The notes under the pieces were generated by a model. It saw only the letters and a list, made by a program, of their open reading frames with translations, made no database searches and was not told the origin of the DNA. A program made the position numbers and the translations under genes. DNA of 64,000 nucleotides from Vigna angularis. Its lineage: Eukaryota; Streptophyta; Magnoliopsida; Fabales; Fabaceae. Location: NCBI RefSeq assembly GCF_016808095.1, contig NC_068974.1, forward strand, positions 13,578,001 to 13,642,000, written 5' to 3'. Shown here piece by piece: positions 32,085 through 43,818 of this stretch (positions are counted from its first letter, which is position 1; each line of letters starts with the position of its first letter).

Positions 32085-34299
32085 TGGTACGACTGTCGCG
32101 GTCATACAAATTTGATACACGAATTGAATGCAGTATAAGCTAGGAAGTGACTCCTAGGTCGTCTCTCAAGGACCAATTTTTGGTGGTTCAGTTTCAGATT
32201 TAACACGAAGTGAAGGGGGGTTTGTGATATGGTTTTGGTTGTGGAAAATATAAATTATAAATGAAATTTAAATAAAACAGAAATTAAAAACTTTTGAATT
32301 AAATTTTAACGATGGTAAAAACTGAATAGTAAAAGATGGTAAAAACTGAACAGTAAATATTCAAAAACGGTAAAATTAAATGAAGAAATAAAAATATCAG
32401 TAAAAACAAACGGTAAAAACAGCAGTGTGAATAAAATTTACCCAAAGCAATAGTGAAAATGAACAGTAAAAACGACGTTGAAAATAAACTGAACGATAAA
32501 AAGCAATGACTGAATTTAACGATATGGACAACAGAACCGGTAAAATAAAGATAGAAAACATTTAACTGAAATTCATCAAAGCTTTCACTTAAATTAAAAT
32601 CAATAGTACAACTAAAAATAACACGGGCATAGGTAACACAGAAATGAAAACTACACAGTTGAAAATAAATTTCAGAGAGCTTGGGAAGAAGGAAGAGGCA
32701 AGAGCCTCTTCCAGGACCGTGAGTTCCTAGACTACTTCTAATACAATCCTAAAATCTAATGCCTTCTCCTTCTCTGCTGCTTGCTTCTTTATAGCCCAAT
32801 TCTGAAACTACTCCCGTGAGGCTTCCTTGTCTTTGAGTGAGTACTTTTCCTTGCATTCTTGTGAGAAAATAGTTACTTGGCCGTGAGAAAATAGGGTGAG
32901 GGCCCCTCCATCATCACCTAATCTTGTCATTTTTTCATTTGCATGGACTAGCTTCTCCATCCCTTCTATTTCCAGCAAGGCCGAGAAGTTGCTGGATTGC
33001 TGCCAACATGCTGGGTCAAGAACCGTGAGCTTCTACTGCCATGGGAAGTGACCGACAGCTCCACTCCAAGCTACTGCCAAACCAGAGAAAACCGTGAGCT
33101 TTCAAGGTGGTCTCCGTGTGTGTTCTGCTGGACCGTGTGAATACTTGAACTTGGATGTGGCTGTTGTACTTCTTCATGCGCTGGACGTTGTTGGATGGTT
33201 GAGTGCTGCTGCCATGGGTGTAGGACGGTGCAGTTGGGCGTAGAATGACCGAGGATTACCACCTTGGTGGCGACTGCACCAGCTCCTTGCTCAAGCTCCT
33301 CCTTTGCTGCACCAAGCATCCATATGCATCCATTTCTTCTAGCTGCCATCTACGTGAAGTCCATGCCTGGTGGTTGCTAGACGTGTGTCATCTCTGCTTC
33401 CAGATTGCTGCCAACGTGCTGGACCGTGAGTGTGGACATGTGGTGGGCCGTGGTGGAGCTGGAAAAACCGAGAGTTTCCTGGTTGGTGCTGCTGTTACTG
33501 GTGGCTGCCATGGGCGTTTCCTCCAAGCTGGATGCTGGATGAAGGTGGAGCTGCTTCTCCAATTGCTGGACTCTAGAGTTGGTTTGTGTTCTTTGCTCAA
33601 GCACCGTGTGTGTTTTTCAGCAAAGTGAAATGGCATTTTCTAGTAGTGGCAGACAACACCGTATGCTCCTTGATTGGACGTGTCCTCTCAGTGGCTTTGC
33701 CGGCTGGACCAAGTTTGCACTTCTCGTGGATACCAATTCCACTTTTCCAATTTTTGTGCAAGGCCGTGTGCTTTTCCCATTCATCATTTAATAACCTAAA
33801 GAAAGAGAACACTTGTGAAGTGTGAACAACATATTTCAAAGCTGAATAGTAAAAGTATTGGTCTTATTCACGTGACAAACTTTTGTGCTAAAGAAATGCA
33901 AATGGAATTGGTATGCTTGGCAAGGTTACGTGAAATCAACATCTTCTCCCAACATTAATTTACTAAGGAGTTTAATTGTTTCTCATAAGCATTCTCTTCT
34001 TTTTAATAAATGAATTCAGCAAGAAAATGAATTTCACATAGTTTCTCATTTTAGTTTAAAATAAAATAAAATAAATAATGAGAGTTTTCTCTTTGAGTCC
34101 CAAAATATTATCCAATAAATTCCCTGCAATTAATAATATAAATAATTAGTCTCAAATAATTCAAATTAATTAAAATAAGAATTTCTGGTCAAATTAAGTA
34201 CAATTATTAAAAACGGAAAATATTGGACATTTAAATACAATTCCCTGATTAATTCTAGCACAATAAACTAAGTAAAGTGTAGAAAATAATGATTCATCA
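32085..34299 (-). repeat. LTR 2 (middle LTR) of element C
   Basis: 2215 bases. It serves as 5' LTR of internal region 1 and 3' LTR of internal region 2. It carries more private substitutions than the outer LTRs (for example near 33052, 33496, 33579 and 33673), consistent with an independent history since duplication. Confidence 0.9.
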
Positions 34300-35920
34300 A
34301 AATAGACCACACTTAGTCTTTTTCACTCCTGGGCAAAATTAAGACGCAAATCAGGGAATGGTTCAAAGGACTTCAAAGGACTGACACAGACGCAGCAAAC
34401 AGAAAATAAAGACTCACGAGAAAAATAAACCAAATTTACACAGTTCTCAAGAATTCTAGACAGTTAAAAGAAATAGAAATTATCCAACACAAAATCACGA
34501 ATAGCAGATACTTACAGAAATCATCCAAGCAATTCAATACATAGCAAAATGATTAATCAGTTCAAGAGGTGATTCAAAAATAACAAAACCTCACAGATGC
34601 ACTCACAGTGTTTCTCTCAAGTGACTAGGGTAAATAATAATATCAGCTCGATGTACTCAAGAAAACAAACACAAGTAGACTTGACAAGCTTCTAATTATC
34701 AATACTTAAAACATATGCATGTTCAGATCTAAAGGTCTTTCTGGGTTGTAATGGGGCCAAGGACAGGGAAGGATAAATATGGATAAGTAGCTACAGCTTA
34801 GAAGAAATAGAGGAGCACTTGGGAACAAGTGTAAACACAGTGAAATCTCACCCAAACCTCTAATTCAATCCTCTTCTCGACTCCATTATTCACACGATTA
34901 TTTTTCAAATTTTGTTTTTTTTCTTTTTCTCATCAAAATTATTTTTCCATCCTGTCTTTTTTTTTTTTATCACACAACAGGGTATATATTATCATTTCAA
35001 AACATGATGAGGAACCAATTAGCCAATTCATCAGAATTCCCAAGAAGACCACACTTATTCTCAAAATACTTCTATAGCTCCAGACTTTCCTAAGGTTAAG
35101 GTAATCATTTGTTTTTCACTTAGGATCAGTGTATGAGCTTCAACACAAAGAAATATATACAGTATAGGCTCAAAGGGGTTATCAAAGGATAATAACAAGG
35201 TAGGCTTATTTGGCTAAAGAGGCTCAAGAATAAAATTGCCTTTATCACTTCTAAACATGCATATGAATCAAGTATATAAAAAAGAATCAAGCCAAGGCAT
35301 ATGTGCAAGAAATCAAGAGTCATATCACACAAGAAAGAACATTAAGTGGCTCAAATCTCACACAGGGTATCCGTGTTATAATCAATTCAACCTCTTGAAC
35401 ACATAATCATCTTTCCAAGCAGAGAAAAGCAAGGATTTTAAACAGTAAGTATTAACCAAGTGAAGGGAAGGAAAAATCTACAACTTAAACAAACTCCAGA
35501 AATCAAGAGAAAAATGTAAAATTTATTGCACACAAAACTCGATAAAAATAACTTAAAACAGAAAAAAAAAAAAAATTAACACTCAAAAACAAAAAATTTA
35601 ACACACAAAACAGAAACTAACAGAAAAATCAGAATTTCTCCCCATTAGACCACACTTAAATCACACAATGTCCTCAGTGTGATACAATCATCAGATTATC
35701 AATTTCAGAGCAGTCAAATAATATAGACAAGTGCAATAAAAGGTTAGGAAAATGGGAAGAAATTTTCAGTAACATCCATCAGCAGATGTCTAAATCACCT
35801 AGCACCCATCAGTAGATGCTAATTTTATTTTTTATTATTTTTATTTTATTTTATTTTTTTTTATTTTTATATTATTATTATTATTATTTTTTTTTTTTTT
35901 TTTGAAAAAGGATACCGGTA
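34300..35920 (-). other. 3' region of internal region 2 of element C
   Basis: Collinear with 26371-27990, with only scattered substitutions and poly-T length changes. It has the same polypurine-like GACCACACTTA motifs and no supported gene. Confidence 0.6.
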
Positions 35921-36173
35921 CTGTGACAACAGTCTCGGTGGCAAAGACCGGAACTGTTGCTACAGTGGCAGAATTTTGGCTATTAATAGGCCAACTTCGG
36001 CTCCCGAGCGGCATTTCTGACTGCCCTGCTCTCTCTCTCTACTTCTCACTTCTCTCTTCTCTCTACTCACTCTCACCTGAGCATCTGGAACCTCTGCGGA
36101 GCCTCTGCCCCGGCGTCTTCTGAAGAATCTGAGTGAGATCCGCGAGGAGCCTCTGCAAGCCCTACAACTCCAG

Positions 36174-36860
36174 GTAAGTCGTCTGCACCTGGATCTCTGT
36201 TTCTTTCTGCTTGCTTTACATTTTTCTTCTTTTCTGCTTTCCCCTTTCCTGCTCTCCCTCTCCTTTTTCCTGCTTTCCATTATTTTTCCTTCTTTCATGT
36301 AATTTCATGTAATTTCTTCTTTATTTTTTTTTTCATTTCTGCAATACTTGTTCTTCCTCCCTGCCCGATCTATCTTCTTTCCTTCATGCAATTTTTTTTT
36401 TTTTACGCTTTCTCTGTTTATTTCCCTCTTCTTCATTTCCTTTATTTTTCTGCCCTGCTCTTTCTCTCCTTTTCAATTTTTTATTTTTATTTTTACACTC
36501 AGCTTTTCCAGTTTTCTGTTTATTATTACGCACACTAAAAACAACTAAAAATCAAACTAAAATCAAAAAGAAAGGACAAAACACTGGACCTAGATCCGTT
36601 AGGACCCTATGCGAGGACCTGGACCTAAACATGGACAAAACTGATGGACCTAAAACTGGAAAATGGACAAACCTGAGACAAGACACAGAAACATCAAAGA
36701 CTCACAGGACAAAATAAATAAATCTAAAAGGAAACAAGATCAAATAAAGAAAACACAGAACTAAATTAATTTTTTTTTTATGCTTTTTATTTTTCTGTTT
36801 TTTTATTTTTTATTTTTTATGTTTTTGTTTTTCTTTTTTTATGTATATTTTTTTATTTAG
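36174..36860 (+). other. 5' UTR intron of WOX-like gene copy 2
   Basis: Same donor (CCAG|GTAAGT) and acceptor (ATTTAG) as copy 1, also 687 bases. The upstream TATA-like CTATTAATAG is at about 35990-35999. Confidence 0.6.
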
Positions 36861-36865
36861 AAAAT

Positions 36866-37413
36866 ATGATGAGTGAGATGGAAATCGAGAGATACACGAG
36901 TCAGCGGTGGCGCCCAACAAATGATCAGGTCAAGATGATGACCAACATCTTCAACTATGGGGTCACTCATCCAAGCCGAGCGCAAGTCGTCGAGATCACG
37001 TCTCGACTAAGGACCTACGGAGATGCCAGCGAATACAATGTGCACTGCTGGTTCAACAATCACGGCAATCGGGTCAGGCGCTGGCAAGCGGAGATAGACC
37101 CCACTGGCACTCAGTTTTCACAACTGCCGCTGTATATGTATGGTAAGACCCTGATCACACCTCAAAAAAAATTTTTTTTTTTTTTTTTTATTATTATTAA
37201 TATGAAATTTTTTTTTTTTTGAAAGAATATGGCTGGGTGGTAATGAGGGCACCGAGGCTGCTGCATCTGTTCCCCATTCCGATCATCATCGACGACGACA
37301 GAGATGAGCGTCAAATCCCGCCACCTACGCCTCCTGCATTCCGCACCAGAGCTCCCTCGACGGAGCTTACCTTAAGACCGCCACAACCAGCTCGAGAGTT
37401 CTTTCATTTTTAA
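36866..37413 (+). CDS. WOX-like homeobox protein gene, copy 2 (internal region 2 of element C)
   Basis: Exons 36866-37142 and 37226-37413 with an 83-base GT-AG intron (37143-37225), again keeping the frame and giving the same 154-residue architecture: homeodomain, WUS-box-like LLHLFPI and EAR-like ELTLRPP. By eye it differs from copy 1 by two coding substitutions, Asp to Asn early in the homeodomain (RPTNDQ) and Val to Asp after the IPIII stretch. Both are non-synonymous, too few to say anything about selection. Promoter, 5' UTR intron and polyadenylation signal (37674-37679) are retained, so both copies look structurally intact. Confidence 0.8.
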
Positions 37414-37742
37414 TGTTTTATGTTTTTTTTTTTTATGTTTTTATTGGCCAAGTGTGGCCAGAATATTAATGAGGCATGTAATATGAACAATTAATTTTTT
37501 TTTTTATGTTTTTATGTTTTTATGTTTTTTTTTATTATTATTATATGGCTTGTAATATTAACGATCACAAATGATCGACCCCCGAACATCTTAAATTTCA
37601 TATATCAACTGCAATTTTATTTTCAGATCTGTACAAGCCCCTTTCCTCCATTATTGTAATTTTTGCTCCAATGAATAAAATCTTTCTTAGTTAAACAAAA
37701 TTTTCAATCAAAGATGTGTATGAAACAACTAAGAAATTATTT

Positions 37743-38285
37743 TTACAATGGTGGTTCTTGATATTGATGTTGTGGAGCATTGTACCATCCCAAGTTAGGG
37801 TCATTCCATCCAGGACCGTTGTTGTATCCATCTTGCAGAGGGGAAAATTTGCTCAGAAAGTTTTCCTCAAGATCTTCCCATCTGGTAATGAGTCCTGGAG
37901 GAAGACAATACAGCCAATCCTTAGCTGCTCCTTGTAATGAGTGCGGAAATGCCCTCAAGAAAATGTGATCAAGAGGGACATGTGGAGGCTTCATTGAAGA
38001 GCAAATGTTGTGGAACTCCTCCAAATGTCTATGTGGGCATTCTCCAGCAAAACCATGAAACTTAGGGAGCAAATATATCAGTCCAGTGCTAAGAATGCAA
38101 TGAATATCATCCTTTGTAGGTGGGACCGACTCACTAAGAGCGCTCTCAGGAATTTGAGGATGATCCATATAATTCTCATCATAAAATTCAGCAGAAGTAA
38201 AATCAGAGTACCACGCAGAAGGAGAATCATAATTACAGGCATTCGCAAAATAAGCACTATTCACATAACCAGAATAGGTAGACAT
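37743..38285 (-). pseudogene. Truncated Athila gag, copy 2
   Basis: It matches the first 180 residues of copy 1 (including PKFHGFAGECPHRH and AAKDWLYCLP) and is then cut by a 1356-base deletion joining the sequence after residue QYQEPP directly to the spacer next to the WOX-like gene. The junction has a 4-base AATG microhomology. The gag core survives but the coiled coil and acidic C-terminal half are lost. Confidence 0.85.
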
Positions 38286-38664
38286 GGAAAAATAAAAATA
38301 AAGCAAATAAAAACTAAATACTAAAAATTACTAAACAGATAAATCACAACACATTTATACATGTTACAAGCACACAAAAGACAGAACATAAATTTTTTTT
38401 TAATTAACAGATATAATACAAAACACAACACAATAAAAATATAAAAGACAAAACATATATTACAACCACGTAATAAAACAAAAACAGTAAAAATCTAAAA
38501 CAAGAACCTGTACTGAAGTGACAACGCCGCCAAAATTTGCTGAAGGTGTCGTTGTCGCCTACAAGAATACAAAACACAAAACACATATATTAACAAAACA
38601 AAAATTTACACAACAAGAATCTAAAACCAAACCGTCATTGGTCCCCGGCAGCGGCGCCAAAATT

Positions 38665-40879
38665 TGGTACGACTGTCGCGGTCATACAAATTTGATACAC
38701 GAATTGAATGCAGTATAAGCTAGGAAGTGACTCCTAGGTCGTCTCTCAAGGACCAATTTTTGGTGGTTCAGTTTCAGATTTAACACGAAGTGAAGGGGGG
38801 TTTGTGATATGGTTTTGGTTGTGGAAAATATAAATTATAAATGAAATTTAAATAAAACAGAAATTAAAAACTTTTGAATTAAATTTTAACGATGGTAAAA
38901 ACTGAATAGTAAAAGATGGTAAAAACTGAACAGTAAATATTCAAAAACGGTAAAATTAAATGAAGAAATAAAAATATCAGTAAAAACAAACGGTAAAAAC
39001 AGCAGTGTAAATAAAATTTACCCAAAGCAATAGTGAAAATGAACAGTAAAAACGACGTTGAAAATAAACTGAACGATAAAAAGCAATGACTGAATTTAAC
39101 GATATGGACAACAGAACCGGTAAAATAAAGATAGAAAACATTTAACTGAAATTCATCAAAGCTTTCACTTAAATTAAAATCAATAGTACAACTAAAAATA
39201 ACACGGGCATAGGTAACACAGAAATGAAAACTACACAGTTGAAAATAAATTTCAGAGAGCTTGGGAAGAAGGAAGAGGCAAGAGCCTCTTCCAGGACCGT
39301 GAGTTCCTAGACTACTTCTAATACAATCCTAAAATCTAATGCCTTCTCCTTCTCTGCTGCTTGCTTCTTTATAGCCCAATTCTGAAACTACTCCCGTGAG
39401 GCTTCCTTGTCTTTGAGTGAGTATTTTTCCTTGCATTCTTGTGAGAAAATAGTTACTTGGCCGTGAGAAAATAGGGTGAGGGCCCCTCCATCATCACCTA
39501 ATCTTGTCATTTTTTCATTTGCATGGACTAGCTTCTCCATCCCTTCTATTTCCAGCAAGGCCGAGAAGTTGCTGGATTGCTGCCAACATGCTGGGTCAAG
39601 AACCGTGAGCTTCTACTGCCATGGGAAGTGACCGAGAGCTCCACTCCAAGCTACTGCCAAACCAGAGAAAACCGTGAGCTTTCAAGGTGGTCTCCGTGTG
39701 TGTTCTGCTGGACCGTGTGAATACTTGAACTTGGATGTGGCTGCTGTACTTCTTCATGCGCTGGACGTTGTTGGATGGTTGAGTGCTGCTGCCATGGGTG
39801 TAGGACGGTGCAGTTGGGCGTAGAATGACCGAGGATTACCACCTTGGTGGCGACTGCACCAGCTCCTTGCTCAAGCTCCTCCTTTGCTGCACCAAGCATC
39901 CATATGCATCCATTTCTTCTAGCTGCCATCTACGTGAAGTCCATGCCTGGTGGTTGCTAGACGTGTGTCATCTCTGCTTCCAGATTGCTGCCAACGTGCT
40001 GGACCGTGAGTGTGGACATGTGGTGGGCCGTGGTGGAGCTGGAAAAACCGAGAGTTTCCTGGTTGGTGCTGCTGTTGCTGGTGGCTGCCATGGGCGTTTC
40101 CTCCAAGCTGGATGCTGGATGAAGGTGGAGCTGCTTCTCCAATTGCTGGACTCTAGAGCTGGTTTGTGTTCTTTGCTCAAGCACCGTGTGTGTTTTTCAG
40201 CAAAGTGAAATGGCATTTTCTAGTAGTGGCAGACAGCACCGTATGCTCCTTGTTTGGACGTGTCCTCTCAGTGGCTTTGCCGGCTGGACCAAGTTTGCAC
40301 TTCTCGTGGATACCAATTCCACTTTTCCAATTTTTGTGCAAGGCCGTGTGCTTTTCCCATTCATCATTTAATAACCTAAAGAAAGAGAACACTTGTGAAG
40401 TGTGAACAACATATTTCAAAGCTGAATAGTAAAAGTATTGGTCTTATTCACGTGACAAACTTTTGTGCTAAAGAAATGCAAATGGAATTGGTATGCTTGG
40501 CAAGGTTACGTGAAATCAACATCTTCTCCCAACATTAATTTACTAAGGAGTTTAATTGTTTCTCATAAGCATTCTCTTCTTTTTAATAAATGAATTCAGC
40601 AAGAAAATGAATTTCACATAGTTTCTCATTTTAGTTTAAAATAAAATAAAATAAATAATGAGAGTTTTCTCTTTGAGTCCCAAAATATTATCCAATAAAT
40701 TCCCTGCAATTAATAATATAAATAATTAGTCTCAAATAATTCAAATTAATTAAAATAAGAATTTCTGGTCAAATTAAGTACAATTATTAAAAACGAAAAA
40801 TATTGGACATTTAAATACAATTCCCTGATTAATTCTAGCACAATAAACTAAGTAAAGTGTAGAAAATAATGATTCATCA
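38665..40879 (-). repeat. LTR 3 of element C (5' LTR of internal region 2)
   Basis: 2215 bases, with the primer site of internal region 2 at 38642-38659 on its inner side. It ends at GATTCATCA next to the right GTGAA duplication. Confidence 0.9.
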
Positions 40880-40884
40880 GTGAA

Positions 40885-43218
40885 GGAGCCTGGACGACGA
40901 GCGTTCGTTGGGGAGAGTTGACGAACGTACGTTGAGAAAAATAGCCTGGATGACGAGCGTTCGTGGGTGATATGACGAACGTACGTTGAGTACAGGAGGG
41001 TAGATGACGAGCGTTCATTGGGAAAGGAGGTTGAGTGACGAACGCTCGTTGGGGACGAGCGTTCGTTGGGACGAGCGTTCATTGGGGAATTGACGAACGG
41101 ACGCTGGGAAAAGGGCTGAATGACGAGCGCTCGATGGGGACGAGCGGTCGTTGGTACGAGCGTTCGTTGGGGAATTGACGAACGGACGCTGGGAAAGGGG
41201 CTGAATGACGAGCACTCGTTGTGGACGAGCGTTCGTTGGGACGAGCGTTCGTTGGGGAATTGACGAACGGACGTTGGGAAAGGGGCTGAATGACGAGCGC
41301 TCGTTGGGGACGAGCGTTTGTTGGGGAGTTGGCAAACGGACGCTGGGAAAGGGGGCCGAATGACGAGCGTTCGGAATGGGTTGAAAAATGAGCGTTCGAA
41401 AAGAGGGAGTAACGAGCGTTCGGAAAGGGTTGAAAAACGAGCGTTCGGTAAATTCTAAAAGACGAGCGTTCGAAAAGGGGGAATAACGAGCGTTCGGGAA
41501 GGGTTGAAAAACGAACGTGAGAAAAGAGGGAGTAACGAGTGTTCGTAAAGAGTTGAAAAACGAGCGTTCGGAATAGGCTAAAAGACGAGCGTTCGAAAAG
41601 GGATAATAACGAGCATTCGGAAAGAGTTGAAAAACGAGTGAGCGTTCGAGCGTTCACCTTTGGGCTTGGCCTAGCACCGGCCCAGGGTGGCCTTTCTGAC
41701 CTAGAATCCCCTAGGGGTTCAGCATTCCCCTTTCATTCCCAACACTCATACTCAGCTCCAGAGATCCAAGGTCGCTCTCCACTCGCTGCCGGTGTGCTCA
41801 CGCCTTAGTCAGAACTGACCGCAGCTCCGACGACTTCCACCAGTCTTGACACCGCCGGCGACAGCAAGTGTGCTCGAAACCAAACGGCGGCCACGGCGTT
41901 ACTGCTTCCAGCCCCCGCCGCACGCCCAACCTCCATCCGACTGGCAGCTGCGAGCCACCAGAGCCGTCGCCAGTCGAGGAGAAATCTCTCCTCCTCCGTT
42001 TGAGATTAGAACTTGCAGCCGACGATTATTCCCATACCCCTCTGATATCTATTTTCTGTTTTGGGTGCTGAGATGAGTTTATGTGATGGGAAACATGGTT
42101 GAGGTTAGAAATCGAGTGAGTTCTTCTCTGTTTTTCAGGTATTGAACCAGATGGAGGACAAAATGAAAGATGAATGGATATTGAGGGAGACGATTCAATG
42201 GGCGAGTGAAAATGATGGTCATGAGGATAAAAAGAGATCAATTTTGTGTGAGAGATGATTATTGAATGTTCTTTCGAGCTTCAGGGGTTCAAATCCTTTC
42301 TCGTGATGATGATTGGAAATGAAGGGAGGCTTGAAGGCTTAGTCCCCGGTCTATGAAAAATGGGAGTGGAAGGAGAAGGTGACTGGAAGGGTGTTGGTGG
42401 TAGCCGTGAGTGTCAAGATATGGCCATGGGTGAATTTGGATGGTGAAGGGAGTATCTGACGAATGAATGGAGGCATCAACGGTGTTTTTTGAGCGGTGAT
42501 AGGTGTAGTGGATGATGGGTTATGTTTGTTGGGGTGTTCGAAAGGGATGAAGATGAAAGGGGTGAAGATATGGGAATGGAGAGAGCGGTCCCTCTCTTCA
42601 GTGAGGGTGGATGATGGATGAAGATTGGGTGACTGAGAATGGAGTTTGAAGTCCAGGTCCTGGAGATCTAGAGTTGGAGGTGAAAACGAAGAGGGAAGGG
42701 ATGAATACTGAAGGAGCTCTTGGTCGTTGTTCCCCCCTGGAGCCACCATTTCTTCCCCCTGCCTTCCATTCTCACGTGCCCTTTTCTTCTCTCTCTGAGT
42801 GTTTGTTTTTTTCTTGTGCCAATTCTCTGTGTGTCCATTCTCGTACCGATTTCGTACGTAAAAACCAAAACGTTTCTGCCACCCTGCCACTCGCAGTCAC
42901 GGTTTTCTGCTCCTCCCTTCCCACATGACCTTGTCCCCCAATCAGAAACCTCCTTTTCCCTTTTTCGTCATTTTTACTAAAAGAAAAAATGTCTTTTTCT
43001 CTTTTTTTTTATAATATTAGAACAAAATAGAATATAAATGGAATAAAACAAAAATAAAAATAACAATAAAATAAAATAATGATAACAAAAATAAAAAGAG
43101 AAGAAGAGAAAAGGAATAAGTAAAGTGAAAAATAAAAATAAAAATAAAAATAAAAATAGGAACATAAACTACAGTAAAAGCCAAAAAAAATCATTCCGGA
43201 CGAAATTGGGTGTTGACA
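40885..43218 (-). repeat. 5' LTR of element B, distal part
   Basis: Continues the LTR broken at 24154. It contains the GACGAGCGTTCGT array (40885-41660), a GC-rich stretch (41660-42060) absent in part from the left LTR, and the A-rich end with AAAATAAAAATAAAA repeats before GGTGTTGACA. The long overlapping frames arise from the repeat and from the GC-rich part, and no domain is recognisable. Confidence 0.85.
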
Positions 43219-43223
43219 TTAGG

Positions 43224-43813
43224 GTTTTTCCTCTTTGCTTAATGCTTGCATTGTTTAACTCATTCGATGCATGATTATTGGTTTTGTCGATACGGGAACG
43301 TACGGGGAAGTCTAGATCCGGGAAATTTCTCCCAATATTATGTTGGTTGTCGTTAAGCTCTTGCACTTATGAACTGATCATTAGGAATGCTAGGAATTGT
43401 ATGAACTCGTGATTAGGGAGAAGCCTTCTAGAAAGGTACTTTAGAGAGTGGCATTAACAATGATGATTTGAATGTTGAATTCCTAAAATATATGAGAGTG
43501 GATAAGATTAAATTGAACCCCCAACAACATATTCATACATAAATTTCATTGAAAGTGTTTATCTTTTGCTTTTTGCCATTGATCAAAACTTCATGCATAC
43601 ATGTTTATTTTCTGTCTTGCATATAAAATCTCAATTATTTCATTTGTAAGTCTTAGCTAATCAACAAATCACATAACTAAACTAGGCCGTGAATCCTTTG
43701 GGAGAACGATACTTGGTCTTACCAAGTTTATTACTTGAACGATTCGGTCATACTTGCCGATTGTAAAACAAGTTTGTGACATCATATTTTGGTGATCATA
43801 AATTTGTCCATCA
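43224..43813 (+). repeat. 3' LTR of element A, right part
   Basis: Resumes the LTR after element B. It carries the uninterrupted target site of the fold-back element (TAACAATGATG near 43454) and ends CCATCA followed by ATCAC, the right target duplication of element A. Confidence 0.85.
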
Positions 43814-43818
43814 ATCAC

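Larger units (their letters stand above)
24155..40879 (-). mobile_element. LTR retrotransposon C (Athila-like) with LTR-internal-LTR-internal-LTR structure, minus strand
   Basis: The outer boundaries TGGTACGACTG at 24155 and GATTCATCA at 40879 are flanked by GTGAA (24150-24154 and 40880-40884). Three nearly identical LTRs of about 2215 bases (24155-26370, 32085-34299, 38665-40879) alternate with two internal regions (26371-32084 and 34300-38664). Each internal region begins, on the minus strand, with a tRNA-Asp-type primer site, then an Athila gag. In place of pol it carries an antisense WOX-like homeobox gene. The second internal region has lost 1356 bases of gag. One shared target duplication around all three LTRs is best explained by unequal recombination after a single insertion. 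Confidence 0.9.
11977..43218 (-). mobile_element. LTR retrotransposon B (Ogre/Tat-like Ty3/gypsy, non-autonomous, minus strand)
   Basis: The termini read TGTCGCAACC at 11977 and GGTGTTGACA at 43218 on the plus strand, flanked by TTAGG on both sides (11972-11976 and 43219-43223). On the minus strand the order is 5' LTR (43218-22913, itself interrupted by element C), tRNA-Arg-type primer site, ORF1-like remnant, gag remnant, long 3' UTR with tandem repeats, polypurine tract and 3' LTR (15103-11977). LTRs beginning TGTCAACACCCAATTTCGTC, an ORF before gag, the tRNA-Arg primer and a repeat-rich 3' UTR are Ogre/Tat features. Pol is missing from the 7.8-kb internal region. Confidence 0.85.
4469..43813 (+). 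mobile_element. LTR retrotransposon A (Athila-like, non-autonomous), split by nested insertions
   Basis: Both LTRs begin TGATAACAGTT and end TTTGTCCATCA, and the element is flanked by a perfect 5-bp duplication ATCAC (4464-4468 and 43814-43818). The 5' LTR is 4469-6473 and the 3' LTR is 11280-11976 plus 43224-43813. Excluding insertions, the two LTRs are 1286 and 1287 bases. A primer-binding site matching the 3' end of plant tRNA-Asp follows the 5' LTR, and a G-rich polypurine-like tract precedes the 3' LTR. The internal region is only 4.8 kb and contains a Lys/Glu-rich gag-like ORF and a Putative-plant-transposon-protein ORF. No protease, reverse transcriptase, RNase H or integrase is seen. 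The tRNA-Asp primer site, tract sequence and extra ORF all point to the Athila lineage of Ty3/gypsy elements. Confidence 0.85.

Noticed and set aside
42351..42890. 179-codon minus-strand frame in the right LTR of element B
   Set aside because: The equivalent region in the left LTR has deletions and a different frame length (108 codons), and no domain is recognisable.
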